Assembly: GCF_004023625.1 (NCBI RefSeq)
Contig: NZ_RPDJ01000020.1
Span: forward strand, 1-64,000
Reading direction: 5' to 3'
Length of the DNA stretch: 64,000 nt
Source: Streptomyces cavernae
GTDB lineage: Bacteria > Actinomycetota > Actinomycetes > Streptomycetales > Streptomycetaceae
Part shown: positions 42,388 through 50,670 of the stretch, in pieces
How positions within the stretch are numbered: the stretch's first letter is position 1
Layout of the letters: the number at the start of each line of letters is the position of its first letter
Translations under genes and position numbers: made by a program
Notes under the pieces: generated by a model
What the model saw: the letters and a program-made list of their open reading frames with translations, nothing else
Database searches by the model: none
Told to the model about the DNA's origin: nothing

Positions 42388-43728
42388 ATGACCGTTAACC
42401 CCGCACACACCGCCCCCTGGCCCGCCCCGCACGCGAGCGGAGCCGTCGACGCGACGGTCCACGTGCCCGGGTCCAAGTCGGTCACCAACCGCGCGCTGGT
42501 GCTGGCCGCGCTCGCCTCCGAGCCCGGCTGGCTGCGCCGCCCGCTGCGCTCCCGGGACACCCTGCTGATGGCGGCCGCCCTGCGCGCGATGGGCGTCGGC
42601 ATCGAGGAGACGGTGTCGTCCAGCTCGCCCGTCGCGGGGGGCGCCGTCGGCTCCGGCGAGGCCTGGCGCGTCATCCCCTCCAACCTGCACGGCCCGGTCA
42701 CGGTCGACGTCGGCAACGCGGGCACCGTGATGCGCTTCCTGCCGCCCGTGGCCACGCTCGCCGACGGACCCGTCCATTTCGACGGCGATCCGCGTTCGTA
42801 CGAGCGTCCGCTGCACGGTGTGATCGACGCCCTGCGGTCGCTGGGTGCCCGGATCGACGACGACGGCCGGGGTGCGCTGCCGCTGACGGTGCACGGCTCG
42901 GGCGCCCTGGACGGCGGCCCGGTCGCCATCGACGCCTCCTCGTCCTCCCAGTTCGTCTCGGCGCTCCTGCTCTCCGCTCCGCGTTTCAACCAGGGCGTCG
43001 AGGTCCGGCACACCGGCGCGACGCTGCCGTCGATGCCGCACATCCGGATGACCGTCGACATGCTGCGCGCGGTGGGCGCGCAGGTCGACACCCCGGAGTC
43101 GGGCGGCGAGCCGAACGTCTGGCGGGTCACCTCCGGTGCGCTGCTCGGCCGTGATCTGACGGTCGAACCGGACCTGTCGAACGCCCAGCCGTTCCTGGCC
43201 GCTGCGCTGGTGACCGGCGGCAAGGTCGTCATCCCCGACTGGCCCGCGCGCACCACCCAGCCCGGCGACCAACTCCGGGAGATCTTCACCGAGATGGGCG
43301 GATCCTGCGAACTGACCGACCGCGGCCTGGAGTTCACCGGTTCCGGGTCCGTCCACGGCATCGACGTGGACCTGAGCGAGGTCGGCGAGCTGACCCCGGG
43401 CATCGCGGCGGTCGCGGCCCTCGCCGACGCGCCCTCCACCCTGCGCGGCGTCGCCCACCTCCGCCTCCACGAGACCGACCGGCTGGCGGCGCTCACCAAG
43501 GAGATCAACGAGCTGGGCGGTGACGTCACCGAGACCGCCGACGGTCTGCACATCCGTCCGCGTCCGCTGCACGGCGGGGTGTTCCACACCTACGACGACC
43601 ACCGCATGGCGACCGCGGGCGCGATCATCGGCCTCGCGGTCGAGGGCGTGCAGATCGAGAACGTGGCGACGACCGCCAAGACCCTGCCCGACTTCCCCGA
43701 ACTGTGGACCGGGATGCTCGGGGCGTAG
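42388..43728 (+). CDS. aroA: 3-phosphoshikimate 1-carboxyvinyltransferase (EPSP synthase)
   Basis: 446 aa. Transfers enolpyruvate from PEP to shikimate-3-P in aromatic amino-acid synthesis. Seen: VPGSKSVTNRAL (PEP/S3P lysine), VGNAGTVMRFLPP, SSSSQFVSALLL, RLHETDRLAAL and YDDHRMATAG. Where E. coli has catalytic Asp313 in a PD-type context, the aligned residue here is Glu (VGELTPGIAAVAAL), as I also recall for mycobacterial AroA. The ATG at 42388 opens MTVNPAHTAPW. rsgA follows 18 bp later, so the two form an operon. Confidence 0.95.
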   Translation: MTVNPAHTAPWPAPHASGAVDATVHVPGSKSVTNRALVLAALASEPGWLRRPLRSRDTLLMAAALRAMGVGIEETVSSSSPVAGGAVGSGEAWRVIPSNLHGPVTVDVGNAGTVMRFLPPVATLADGPVHFDGDPRSYERPLHGVIDALRSLGARIDDDGRGALPLTVHGSGALDGGPVAIDASSSSQFVSALLLSAPRFNQGVEVRHTGATLPSMPHIRMTVDMLRAVGAQVDTPESGGEPNVWRVTSGALLGRDLTVEPDLSNAQPFLAAALVTGGKVVIPDWPARTTQPGDQLREIFTEMGGSCELTDRGLEFTGSGSVHGIDVDLSEVGELTPGIAAVAALADAPSTLRGVAHLRLHETDRLAALTKEINELGGDVTETADGLHIRPRPLHGGVFHTYDDHRMATAGAIIGLAVEGVQIENVATTAKTLPDFPELWTGMLGA

Positions 43729-43746
43729 GGACGCAGGGACACCGCC

Positions 43747-44757
43747 ATGCGCCGTTACGGCAAGCACACCGACGAGGACGACATCCGTTCGCGCCCCAAC
43801 CGCCGGGGCAACCGCCCGCGCACCAGCATCCGGCCCAAGCACGAGGACGCCGCCGAGGGCATGGTCCTCACCGTCGACCGGGGGCGGCTGACCTGCCTCG
43901 TCGACGACCGGGTCATCATGGCCATGAAGGCTCGTGAGCTGGGCCGCAAGGCGGCGGTCGTCGGCGACCGGGTGGCCCTGGTCGGCGATCTCTCCGGCAA
44001 GAAGGACACCCTCGCACGGATCGTCCGTATCGAGGAGCGCAGTTCGGTGCTGCGCCGCACGGCCGACGACGACGATCCGTTCGAGCGCGTGGTCGTCGCC
44101 AACGCCGACCAGCTCGCCATCGTCACCGCCCTCGCCGATCCGGAGCCGCGCCCGCGCCTGATCGACCGCTGTCTCGTCGCGGCCTACGACGGCGGCCTGG
44201 AACCCCTGCTGGTGCTGACCAAGTCGGACCTGGCCCCGGCCGACAAACTCCTGGAGCTGTACGGCGACTTGGACATCCCGTACGTGGTCACCAGCCGGGA
44301 CGAACTGGACGGAGGCGGTGCGGCGGAGCGGGTCCGCGAACATCTCGACGACCGGATCACGGCGTTCGTCGGGCACTCGGGGGTGGGCAAGACGACGCTC
44401 GTCAACGCGCTCGTCCCTCAGGACCGCCGCCGTACCACCGGGCACGTCAACGCTGTGACGGGCCGTGGCCGGCACACCACCACGTCCGCGCTCGCGCTGC
44501 CGCTGTCCGACACCGACGGCTGGGTGATCGACACCCCGGGCGTCCGTTCCTTCGGTCTGCACCACGTGGATCCGGCGCGGGTCATCCACGCCTTCCCAGA
44601 CCTGGAGTCCGGCACCGCGGACTGCCCCCGGGCCTGCAGCCACGACGAGCCGGACTGCGCGCTGGACGCGTGGGTCGCCGAGGGGCACGCGGATCCGGCC
44701 CGGCTGTACTCGCTGCGCAGGCTGCTCGCGACGCGTGAGCGGAGGGAAGGCGACTGA
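43747..44757 (+). CDS. rsgA: Ribosome small-subunit-dependent GTPase RsgA
   Basis: 336 aa. Circularly permuted GTPase that checks 30S maturation. An N-terminal OB-fold (EGMVLTVDRGRLTCLVDD) is followed by G-motifs in permuted order: TKSD (158-161, G4), P-loop GHSGVGKTT (209-217, G1) and DTPG (262-265, G3). A C-terminal zinc domain with CPRACSH...DC ends it. The N-terminal 35 residues are basic. Cotranscribed with aroA, an arrangement also found in M. tuberculosis. Confidence 0.94.
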   Translation: MRRYGKHTDEDDIRSRPNRRGNRPRTSIRPKHEDAAEGMVLTVDRGRLTCLVDDRVIMAMKARELGRKAAVVGDRVALVGDLSGKKDTLARIVRIEERSSVLRRTADDDDPFERVVVANADQLAIVTALADPEPRPRLIDRCLVAAYDGGLEPLLVLTKSDLAPADKLLELYGDLDIPYVVTSRDELDGGGAAERVREHLDDRITAFVGHSGVGKTTLVNALVPQDRRRTTGHVNAVTGRGRHTTTSALALPLSDTDGWVIDTPGVRSFGLHHVDPARVIHAFPDLESGTADCPRACSHDEPDCALDAWVAEGHADPARLYSLRRLLATRERREGD

Positions 44758-44887
44758 CCGGGCGCCGGGAACGCGACTGACCTCCGCGTTGTTTGCACGT
44801 GAGGCACGCCGGTAAATGCATACTCGCACCAGCCGGACGGAAGACGGACGAAGCGGTCACGGAACGTGCTGACAGGGAGGACGAGAC

Positions 44888-45211
44888 ATGGCGTGGCTGC
44901 TGGTCATCGTGGCCGGACTGCTGGAGACCGGTTTCGCCGTCTGTCTGAAACTCTCACACGGTTTCACCAGACTCTGGCCGACCGTCGCCTTCTGCATCTT
45001 CGCCCTGGGCAGTTTCGGCCTGCTGACGCTCTCCTTGAAGAAACTGGATGTGGGCCCCGCGTACGCGGTCTGGACGGGGATCGGCGCGGCGGGCACCGCG
45101 ATCTACGGCATGGTGTTCCTGGGGGACCTGGTGTCCACCTTGAAGATCGTCTCGATCACGTTGGTGATCGTGGGAGTGATCGGCCTGCAGTTGTCGGGGT
45201 CGGCGCACTGA
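44888..45211 (+). CDS. SMR-family efflux protein (SugE/Gdx-like)
   Basis: 107 aa, four transmembrane helices. The essential membrane glutamate is in GLLETGFAVCLKLSHGFTR, the pattern of the SugE/Gdx guanidinium-exporting branch rather than the EmrE drug branch. It works as an antiparallel dimer exchanging substrate for protons. GGGAGG lies 8 nt before the ATG. It is convergent with a TetR gene. A guanidine riboswitch was looked for upstream but not convincingly found. Confidence 0.88.
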   Translation: MAWLLVIVAGLLETGFAVCLKLSHGFTRLWPTVAFCIFALGSFGLLTLSLKKLDVGPAYAVWTGIGAAGTAIYGMVFLGDLVSTLKIVSITLVIVGVIGLQLSGSAH

Positions 45212-45248
45212 TCCGGGTCGGCGTACTGAGAGGACTCGTGCGGCGGCT

Positions 45249-45326
45249 GCGCCCTCGATGGGCGCGGGGCTGTGACCGTGCGGCTCCGCCGCGCGGGCAC
45301 GACACGCCACAACTGGCCCGCAGCCG
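45249..45326 (+). repeat. Dispersed intergenic repeat, copy B
   Basis: Same unit and orientation as 42250-42327, about 80 per cent identical by eye, located in the gap between the SMR and TetR genes. Confidence 0.85.
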
Positions 45327-45421
45327 CCCCGCCCCACCGCGCTCGCTCCCGGGCCAGTGACCGTACGCCGCTCCTCGACGGGCAGACGCTGCCTGCCGGG
45401 GCACCAGGGCGAACGGCCGAC

Positions 45422-46015
45422 CTATCGAAGCGCTTCCCGGACGAGGGACGTGGCCCCGCCCTCCCCCGGCGGAGCCGCGACACACGACAACCCCAGCCGG
45501 ACGGCGACCTCGCAGCGCCGGATCAGCTCGCCAACCTCCTGTTTCGGCATGCCCGGCCCGACCAGCGCGGCGACGGCCCGGTCCCGTACCAGCGCGACGA
45601 AGTCCGCGGGCGACGGCAGCGGACCGTCGGCGCGCCGCTGGGCCGGCACCGCCGACGAGGACGGCACGGCCGACAGCGTCGGTGACGGCAGCCGCTCGGT
45701 CCAGCAGCCGGTCAGCATGGCCTTGACGAGCGCGTTGCCCCGGGCCGCCGACGCGGTCCACTCGGCGGTCGCGGCGAGCCGCTCGCGGGCGTCCGTATGA
45801 CTCGTCAACGCCCGCTCCACACCCGCCAGATACGCGTCCGCCTCACGGCGCACCAGGGCGCGGGCCAGCCCCTCCTTGCTGCCGAACTCGTTGTAGAGCG
45901 TCTGCCGTGACACCCCCGCCATGGCGGCGACGTCCACCATGCGCACCCCTGACCACGGCCGGCGCGCGAGCGCCGCGTACGCGGCGTCCAGAAGGGATTC
46001 CCGCGCTGCTGGCAT
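45422..46015 (-). CDS. TetR-family transcriptional regulator
   Basis: 197 aa. The N-terminal HTH (RESLLDAAYAALARR, VRMVDVAAMAGVSRQTLYNEFGSKEGLARAL) is canonical. The ligand-binding part is helical with a Ser/Pro-rich loop (LPSPTLSAVPSSSAVPAQRRADGPLP). It has no obvious divergent target other than the hisN side, and lies convergent to the SMR exporter, which it may control. ATG 46015 gives a normal TetR start. Confidence 0.88.
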   Translation of the reverse strand: MPAARESLLDAAYAALARRPWSGVRMVDVAAMAGVSRQTLYNEFGSKEGLARALVRREADAYLAGVERALTSHTDARERLAATAEWTASAARGNALVKAMLTGCWTERLPSPTLSAVPSSSAVPAQRRADGPLPSPADFVALVRDRAVAALVGPGMPKQEVGELIRRCEVAVRLGLSCVAAPPGEGGATSLVREALR

Positions 46016-46201
46016 GACCGCCTCCCCGGGCGAGCGACTCCGGTGCCAGAGTTGACGCGCGCAGAGGCAGTGTCAAGGGTTTGCGGCAGCGCCCGGGGGT
46101 GTGTACCGGCTACCGCGCGCCATGATCATGGTCCCTCGCGCACGGTGATGATCACCTGGTCCGTATGGCCCCGGCCGGAGCAGGATCGATACTGTTCGCT
46201 C

Positions 46202-46993
46202 ATGCCCGACTATCTCGATGATCTGCGCCTCGCCCACGTCCTCGCGGACGCCGCCGACGCCGCGACGATGGCCCGGTTCAAGGCGCTCGACCTCAAGGTC
46301 GAGACCAAGCCGGACATGACTCCCGTCAGCGAGGCGGACAAGGCCGCGGAGGAGCTGATCCGCGGGCAGCTCCAGCGTGCCCGGCCGCGGGACGCCATCC
46401 TCGGCGAGGAGTACGGCATCGAGGGCACGGGCCCCCGTCGCTGGGTGATCGACCCGATCGACGGCACCAAGAACTACGTCCGCGGTGTGCCCGTGTGGGC
46501 CACGCTGATCTCATTGATGGAGGCGGGCCCGGGCGGCTACCAGCCGGTGGTGGGCGTGGTCTCGGCCCCCGCGCTGGGCCGGCGCTGGTGGGCGGCGAAG
46601 GGGCACGGCGCGTACACCGGACGGAGCCTGTCCTCGTCGTCCCGGCTGCACGTCTCACGGGTCTCGAAGCTGGCCGACGCATCCTTCGCGTACTCCTCGC
46701 TGACCGGCTGGGAGGAGCTCGGGCGGCTGAACGCGTTCCTGCACCTGACCCGCGAGGTCTGGCGCACCCGCGCCTACGGCGACTTCTGGCCGTACATGAT
46801 GGTGGCCGAGGGCTCGGTCGACATCTGCGCCGAGCCGGAGCTGTCGCTGTGGGACATGGCGGCGAACGCGATCGTGGTCACGGAGGCCGGCGGCACCTTC
46901 ACCGGACTGGACGGCCGCCCGGGCCCGCACAGTGGCAATGCGGCGGCGTCGAACGGTCTGCTCCATGACGAACTGCTGGACTATCTGGCCTGA
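46202..46993 (+). CDS. hisN: Histidinol-phosphatase of the inositol monophosphatase family
   Basis: 263 aa. The IMPase fold's metal ligands are seen in ILGEEYG (Glu), WVIDPIDGTKNYVRGVPVW (two Asp of DPIDGT) and SLWDMAANAIVVTEAGG (WD). Actinobacterial proteins of this length and context, including S. coelicolor SCO5208 as I recall, are the HisN histidinol-phosphate phosphatase of histidine synthesis. Inositol phosphate or PAP remain alternative substrates. The ATG at 46202 follows a possible TATGGC region; no strong ribosome binding site is seen. Confidence 0.88.
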   Translation: MPDYLDDLRLAHVLADAADAATMARFKALDLKVETKPDMTPVSEADKAAEELIRGQLQRARPRDAILGEEYGIEGTGPRRWVIDPIDGTKNYVRGVPVWATLISLMEAGPGGYQPVVGVVSAPALGRRWWAAKGHGAYTGRSLSSSSRLHVSRVSKLADASFAYSSLTGWEELGRLNAFLHLTREVWRTRAYGDFWPYMMVAEGSVDICAEPELSLWDMAANAIVVTEAGGTFTGLDGRPGPHSGNAAASNGLLHDELLDYLA

Positions 46994-47175
46994 TGCCCCG
47001 GGGGCGCGCGATGCACGTGGCCTCACGTATGAGCCCCCGTCCGCTCTCTTGTTGACTGCCGGTTTACCTGCCACCCTGGGAGTCCGCCCACTTGTGAACT
47101 TGTGCATTGCTCAACAGGCGCCTCCGGCGCCGGGCCTCCACAAGCGCACGGACCCTCAGGAGGTGGCTCAAGTCC

Positions 47176-47565
47176 ATGCTCGTCCGAGACGCCATGAGCA
47201 AGGTGATCCTGACCATCGGCCCCGCCCACACACTCCGCCAGGCCGCCGCACTGATGTCCGCCCGCCGGGTCGGCGCGGCCGTGGTGTTCGATCCCGACAC
47301 CAGCGGCCTCGGCATCCTGACCGAGCGGGACATCCTCAATTCCGTAGGTCTCGGGCAGAACCCGGACCAGGAGCACGCCCACGCCCACACCACCACCGAC
47401 GTGGTCTTCGCCACCCCCTCCTGGACCCTGGAGGAAGCCGCCACGGCCATGTCCAACGGCGGCTTCCGCCACCTGATCGTCCTTGACGGCGACGGGCCGG
47501 TCGGAATCGTCTCGGTGCGCGACATCATCCGCTGCTGGGCCCGAACCGGACAGCTGGTGAGCTGA
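47176..47565 (+). CDS. Tandem CBS-domain protein
   Basis: 129 aa consisting of two CBS motifs only (VRDAMSKVILTIGPAHTLRQAAALM...GILTERDIL, and TPSWTLEEAATAMSNGGFRHLIVLDGDGPVGIVSVRDII). A His-rich linker (DQEHAHAHTTTD) separates them. Such pairs form a Bateman module binding adenosine ligands (AMP, ATP, SAM). The His cluster could bind metal. A CAGGAGGTGG lies somewhat far (about 11 nt) before ATG 47176. Confidence 0.88.
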   Translation: MLVRDAMSKVILTIGPAHTLRQAAALMSARRVGAAVVFDPDTSGLGILTERDILNSVGLGQNPDQEHAHAHTTTDVVFATPSWTLEEAATAMSNGGFRHLIVLDGDGPVGIVSVRDIIRCWARTGQLVS

Positions 47566-47622
47566 CCCGACGAGCCACCGGTCGGCCACGAGAGGGCCGG
47601 ACATTGCACGAGATACCGGCCA

Positions 47623-47664
47623 GAGGGCCGGATCCCGCACAAGAGATACGGGAACCCGGCCCTC
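47623..47664 (+). terminator. Terminator-like hairpin after the CBS gene
   Basis: GAGGGCCGG and TCCCG (47623-47637) pair with CGGGA and CCGGCCCTC (47649-47664) with single bulges. No U-tract follows. Confidence 0.6.
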
Positions 47665-47752
47665 CACAGCCATTTCCAGCCGACACTGGACATTGTCCAA
47701 GTCGCATTGAGGTCCAAAGTCACACCCGTTCGGGAACTGGTCCGTTTGCTGT

Positions 47753-47764
47753 TACTCTGTTCCT
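47753..47764 (+). promoter_or_regulatory. -10 element immediately before the fur-family start
   Basis: TACTCT at 47753-47758 puts transcription start at or within a base or two of the ATG at 47765, and no ribosome binding site exists. The mRNA is therefore probably leaderless. Confidence 0.6.
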
Positions 47765-48181
47765 ATGAGTGACCTGTTGGAACGACTGCGCGGACGAGGC
47801 TGGCGCATGACCGCGCAGCGGCGCGTCGTGGCCGAGGTTCTCGACGGCGACCACGTACACCTGACAGCCGACGAGGTGCACGCACGCGCGGTCGCGAAGC
47901 TCCCCGAGATCTCCCGGGCGACCGTCTACAACACCCTGGGCGAACTGGTGTCGCTCGGGGAGGTGCTGGAGGTCGCCACGGACAAGCGCGCCAAGCGCTA
48001 CGACCCCAACGCCCACCGGCCGCACCACCACCTGGTCTGCGCCCAGTGCGGCGCGATCAAGGACGTGCACCCGACCGGCAACCCGCTCTCGGACCTGCCC
48101 ACCTCGGAGCGCTTCGGCTACACCGTCTCGGACGTCGAGGTGACGTACCGCGGCCTCTGCCCCGACTGCACGGCCGCGTAG
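47765..48181 (+). CDS. Fur-family metalloregulator (PerR/CatR-like)
   Basis: 138 aa. Winged helix WRMTAQRRVVAEVLD ... EISRATVYNTLGELVSLGEV, then a dimerisation domain with HHHLVCAQCGAIKDV (His cluster and first CxxC) and a second CxxC (GLCPDC) forming the structural zinc site. The pattern suits peroxide-sensing PerR/CatR or iron-sensing Fur; residues seen do not settle which. No catalase gene is adjacent in the window. Translation probably starts on a leaderless mRNA. Confidence 0.88.
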   Translation: MSDLLERLRGRGWRMTAQRRVVAEVLDGDHVHLTADEVHARAVAKLPEISRATVYNTLGELVSLGEVLEVATDKRAKRYDPNAHRPHHHLVCAQCGAIKDVHPTGNPLSDLPTSERFGYTVSDVEVTYRGLCPDCTAA

Positions 48182-48196
48182 CACCCCCGCACCAGA

Positions 48197-48232
48197 AAGC
48201 CCCGGCGCCCTTTCGTGGACGTCGGGGCTTCT
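48197..48232 (+). terminator. Terminator after the Fur-family gene
   Basis: AAGCCCCG (48197-48204) pairs with CGGGGCTT (48223-48230), followed by CTCG, 15 bp past the stop. Confidence 0.65.
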
Positions 48233-48343
48233 CGCTGACTCCGCACCGACTTTCGCCTCCGTGCCGGCTTCGCTTCGTTCCGGCATCGTTCCGCGTGCGG
48301 CTTTCCCGAATCCGACCGTGAGTCACAGCCCGTAACAGCGGCG

Positions 48344-48376
48344 AAGGGCCCGGATCCTTGATGGATCCGGGCCCTT
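48344..48376 (-). terminator. Terminator of initiator tRNA copy 1
   Basis: A 14-bp perfect stem (AAGGGCCCGGATCC with its complement) and a 5-nt loop lie 10 bp downstream of the tRNA on the minus strand. Confidence 0.8.
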
Positions 48377-48386
48377 CGGCCATGAG

Positions 48387-48460
48387 TAGCGGGGACAGGA
48401 TTTGAACCTGCGACCTCTGGGTTATGAGCCCAGCGAGCTACCGAGCTGCTCCACCCCGCG
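48387..48460 (-). tRNA. Initiator tRNA-Met (CAT), copy 1
   Basis: 74-nt cloverleaf on the minus strand: acceptor CGCGGGG, anticodon loop CTCATAA and T-loop TTCAAAT. Initiator features are three consecutive G:C pairs at the base of the anticodon stem (GGG/CCC) and an unpaired 1-72 position (C1, U72). CCA is not encoded. Confidence 0.95.
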
Positions 48461-48548
48461 TCGGTGAACGCAACGTTACGTCACCACGGGGAGCAGCGCA
48501 AATCGATTGCTGTCAGGGGCGGCTCGCGGGAGTTCGCGAACGAGCGCC

Positions 48549-50381
48549 TCAGGCTGACAACTCCTGTCGCAGGGCGTCCCGCAGCCGAGCCGCCCGCTCG
48601 CCGACCTCGGCCGGTCCCAGCGAAACAGCCCGGTCCGCCCATTTCTGCCCTTCCGCCAGCTCCCCCTGACGCGCATAGACAAGCGCGAGCCGGAGCGCGG
48701 CCCGGCCGTGTCCCGCATCGGCGGCCCGTGTCCACCACAGCGCGGCCTCCGGCTCGCTCCCCTCCCGGGCCAGCAGCAGCCCCAAGTTGAACGCCCCGTT
48801 GCGGGAGCCCGCCTCGGCCGCCTCGCGGTACCACCGGGCGGCCTCCACCACGTCACCCCGGGCGGCGGCCAGCATCCCCACCCGGACCTGGGCCCGCCGG
48901 TGCCCCTGTGCAGCGGCTCGCTCGTACCACTCCTCGCACTCGCTCTTCTCCTGGGCCGGCTCCCCCAGTTCATGTGCGGGCGGCGGCGGACGGCGCGCGT
49001 CGAGCACGGCGGCCAGCCGGTACGCGGCCTCCGCGCTGCCGCCGCCCGCGGCGCAGCGCAGATGCCGCTCGGCGGCCGCCTCGTCGCCCTCCCGGAGCCG
49101 GGCGATCCCGACCTGGAGCGCGGCCTCGGTGTGCCCGGCGGCCGCGGCCCGCTCGTACCAGCGCAGCGCGGTGGTCTCGTCGACCCGTCCGGCGTACAGG
49201 ATCCCGAGGTTGAACGCGGCGTCCACGCTCCCGGCCTCGGCTGCCTTGGAGAACCACGGCTCCGCCCCGGCGGCGTCCCCGACCTGGAGCAGCAGGATCG
49301 CCAGGGCGTTGGCTGCCTCACGGTGCCCGGCGTAGGCGGCCCGCCGGTACCACTGCTCGGCCTGAGCGGTCCGCCCCTGCTCAGCGCAGAGGAGGCCAAG
49401 GTTGTAGGCGCCGTTGACGTCACCGGCGTCCATGGCGGCGCGGTACCAGCGCTCGGCGGTCTGGGTCTCGCCGCGCTCGGCGTGCAGCGCTCCCAGCGCG
49501 TTGGCCGCGTTGCCGTCGCCGTCCTGAGCGGCCTTCAGCCACCACACCGCGGCGCTCTCGGTGTCCCCGGCGTCGCGCAGCAGGAAGCCGAGGGCGCAGG
49601 CGGCCCGCGCCTCCCCGTCCCTGGCGGACGTCAGGTACCAGCGCCCGGCCTCCTTGAGTTCGCCGCGCTTCTCCAGGATCGCCCCGAGGTACAGTGCGGC
49701 ACGCCGGTGCCCGCGGGCCGCGGCCTGCCGGTACCACTGCTCGGCCTCTTCGGCGGCGGACGACCCTTTCCCGCCGTCCTCCTCCGCGCCCTCGGTCTCC
49801 CGTACGAGACCACGGTCGGTCTCACGGGCCGCCCTGCGCTCGAGCACCCGTGCCAGCCGGTAGGCGGCCTCTCTGTGCCCGTGCTCGGCGGCCAGCCGCA
49901 TCCACCGCTCGGCCGCCGGGTCACCGCGGTGCTCCAGCAGGTCGGCCAGTGCGTAAGCGCCCAGCACATGGCCCTGTTCGGCGGACTGGCGCAGCCAGTA
50001 CTCGGCGGCGGGCTCGTCGCCGCGCTCGCGGTGGTGGCGGCCCAGCGCGTGGGCCGCGGCGGAGGATCCGGCGACGGCGGCGATGCGCCACCAGCCCGCG
50101 GCCTCTTCCGCGTAGCCGCGGGAGTGCAGCAGGACACCCAGGTTGTTGGCGGCGGCCCGGTCTCCGGCGGCGGTGGCGGCGCGCAGCAGGGGCTCGGCTC
50201 CGTCGAGGTCGGCACGGCGCAGCAGCATGGCTCCGAGGACGCTCGTCGCTTCGACGTCGCCCGTTTCGGCGGCGAGTCGAAGGCGTGCCTCCTCGGCAGC
50301 CTCGCCGGTCTCGTCCCGGTCGGAAGACTGCACAAACCGCCCTGTCTCCAACAGAGTCGCCTTGTCCCCCATAACGTCCAT
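48549..50381 (-). CDS. Sel1-like/TPR repeat protein
   Basis: 610 aa made almost entirely of Sel1-type repeats of 34-38 residues, about fourteen in number, of the form A..W(Y/W)..AA..G...A...LG.L. Examples are AEQWYRQAAARGHRRAALYLG and AERWYRAAMDAGDVNGAYNLG. One charged insertion (ETDRGLVRETEGAEEDGGKG) interrupts the array. There is no signal peptide, so it is a cytoplasmic alpha-solenoid scaffold; partners unknown. It lies between two identical initiator tRNA genes on the same strand. ATG 50381 is used; the ATG at 50372 is an alternative. Confidence 0.85.
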   Translation of the reverse strand: MDVMGDKATLLETGRFVQSSDRDETGEAAEEARLRLAAETGDVEATSVLGAMLLRRADLDGAEPLLRAATAAGDRAAANNLGVLLHSRGYAEEAAGWWRIAAVAGSSAAAHALGRHHRERGDEPAAEYWLRQSAEQGHVLGAYALADLLEHRGDPAAERWMRLAAEHGHREAAYRLARVLERRAARETDRGLVRETEGAEEDGGKGSSAAEEAEQWYRQAAARGHRRAALYLGAILEKRGELKEAGRWYLTSARDGEARAACALGFLLRDAGDTESAAVWWLKAAQDGDGNAANALGALHAERGETQTAERWYRAAMDAGDVNGAYNLGLLCAEQGRTAQAEQWYRRAAYAGHREAANALAILLLQVGDAAGAEPWFSKAAEAGSVDAAFNLGILYAGRVDETTALRWYERAAAAGHTEAALQVGIARLREGDEAAAERHLRCAAGGGSAEAAYRLAAVLDARRPPPPAHELGEPAQEKSECEEWYERAAAQGHRRAQVRVGMLAAARGDVVEAARWYREAAEAGSRNGAFNLGLLLAREGSEPEAALWWTRAADAGHGRAALRLALVYARQGELAEGQKWADRAVSLGPAEVGERAARLRDALRQELSA

Positions 50382-50510
50382 CGTCGCACCACCTGCAACC
50401 CGGGTACACCTGGTATACCGCAGCCAGTGAGGTCACTTCAGCGTTTTGTCGACATGCCCACAGAGAGACAAGTCAAACACAGGTCGGCCAACTCTCGGTG
50501 CAGGGACGCG

Positions 50511-50545
50511 CGAAGGCCCGGATCCTTGGAGGATCCGGGCCTTCG
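50511..50545 (-). terminator. Terminator of initiator tRNA copy 2
   Basis: A 15-bp perfect stem (CGAAGGCCCGGATCC with its complement) and a 5-nt loop. It is nearly the same sequence as the hairpin after copy 1, 7 bp downstream of the tRNA. Confidence 0.8.
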
Positions 50546-50552
50546 TTTCCAG

Positions 50553-50626
50553 TAGCGGGGACAGGATTTGAACCTGCGACCTCTGGGTTATGAGCCCAGC
50601 GAGCTACCGAGCTGCTCCACCCCGCG
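50553..50626 (-). tRNA. Initiator tRNA-Met (CAT), copy 2
   Basis: Identical over all 74 nt to the copy at 48387-48460, with the same initiator features. It is followed on the minus strand by its own terminator hairpin. Confidence 0.95.
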
Positions 50627-50670
50627 CCGTTGTTCGGCAACCGTATCACGGCGCGGGGAGGTGCCTTTCA

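Noticed and set aside
44805..44887. Guanidine-III (ykkC-III)-like riboswitch before the SMR gene
   Set aside because: GGACGAAG and AGGACGAGAC resemble parts of the motif, but the pairing partners of the pseudoknot are missing. The stretch folds instead as a simple GTCACG/CGTGCTGAC hairpin.
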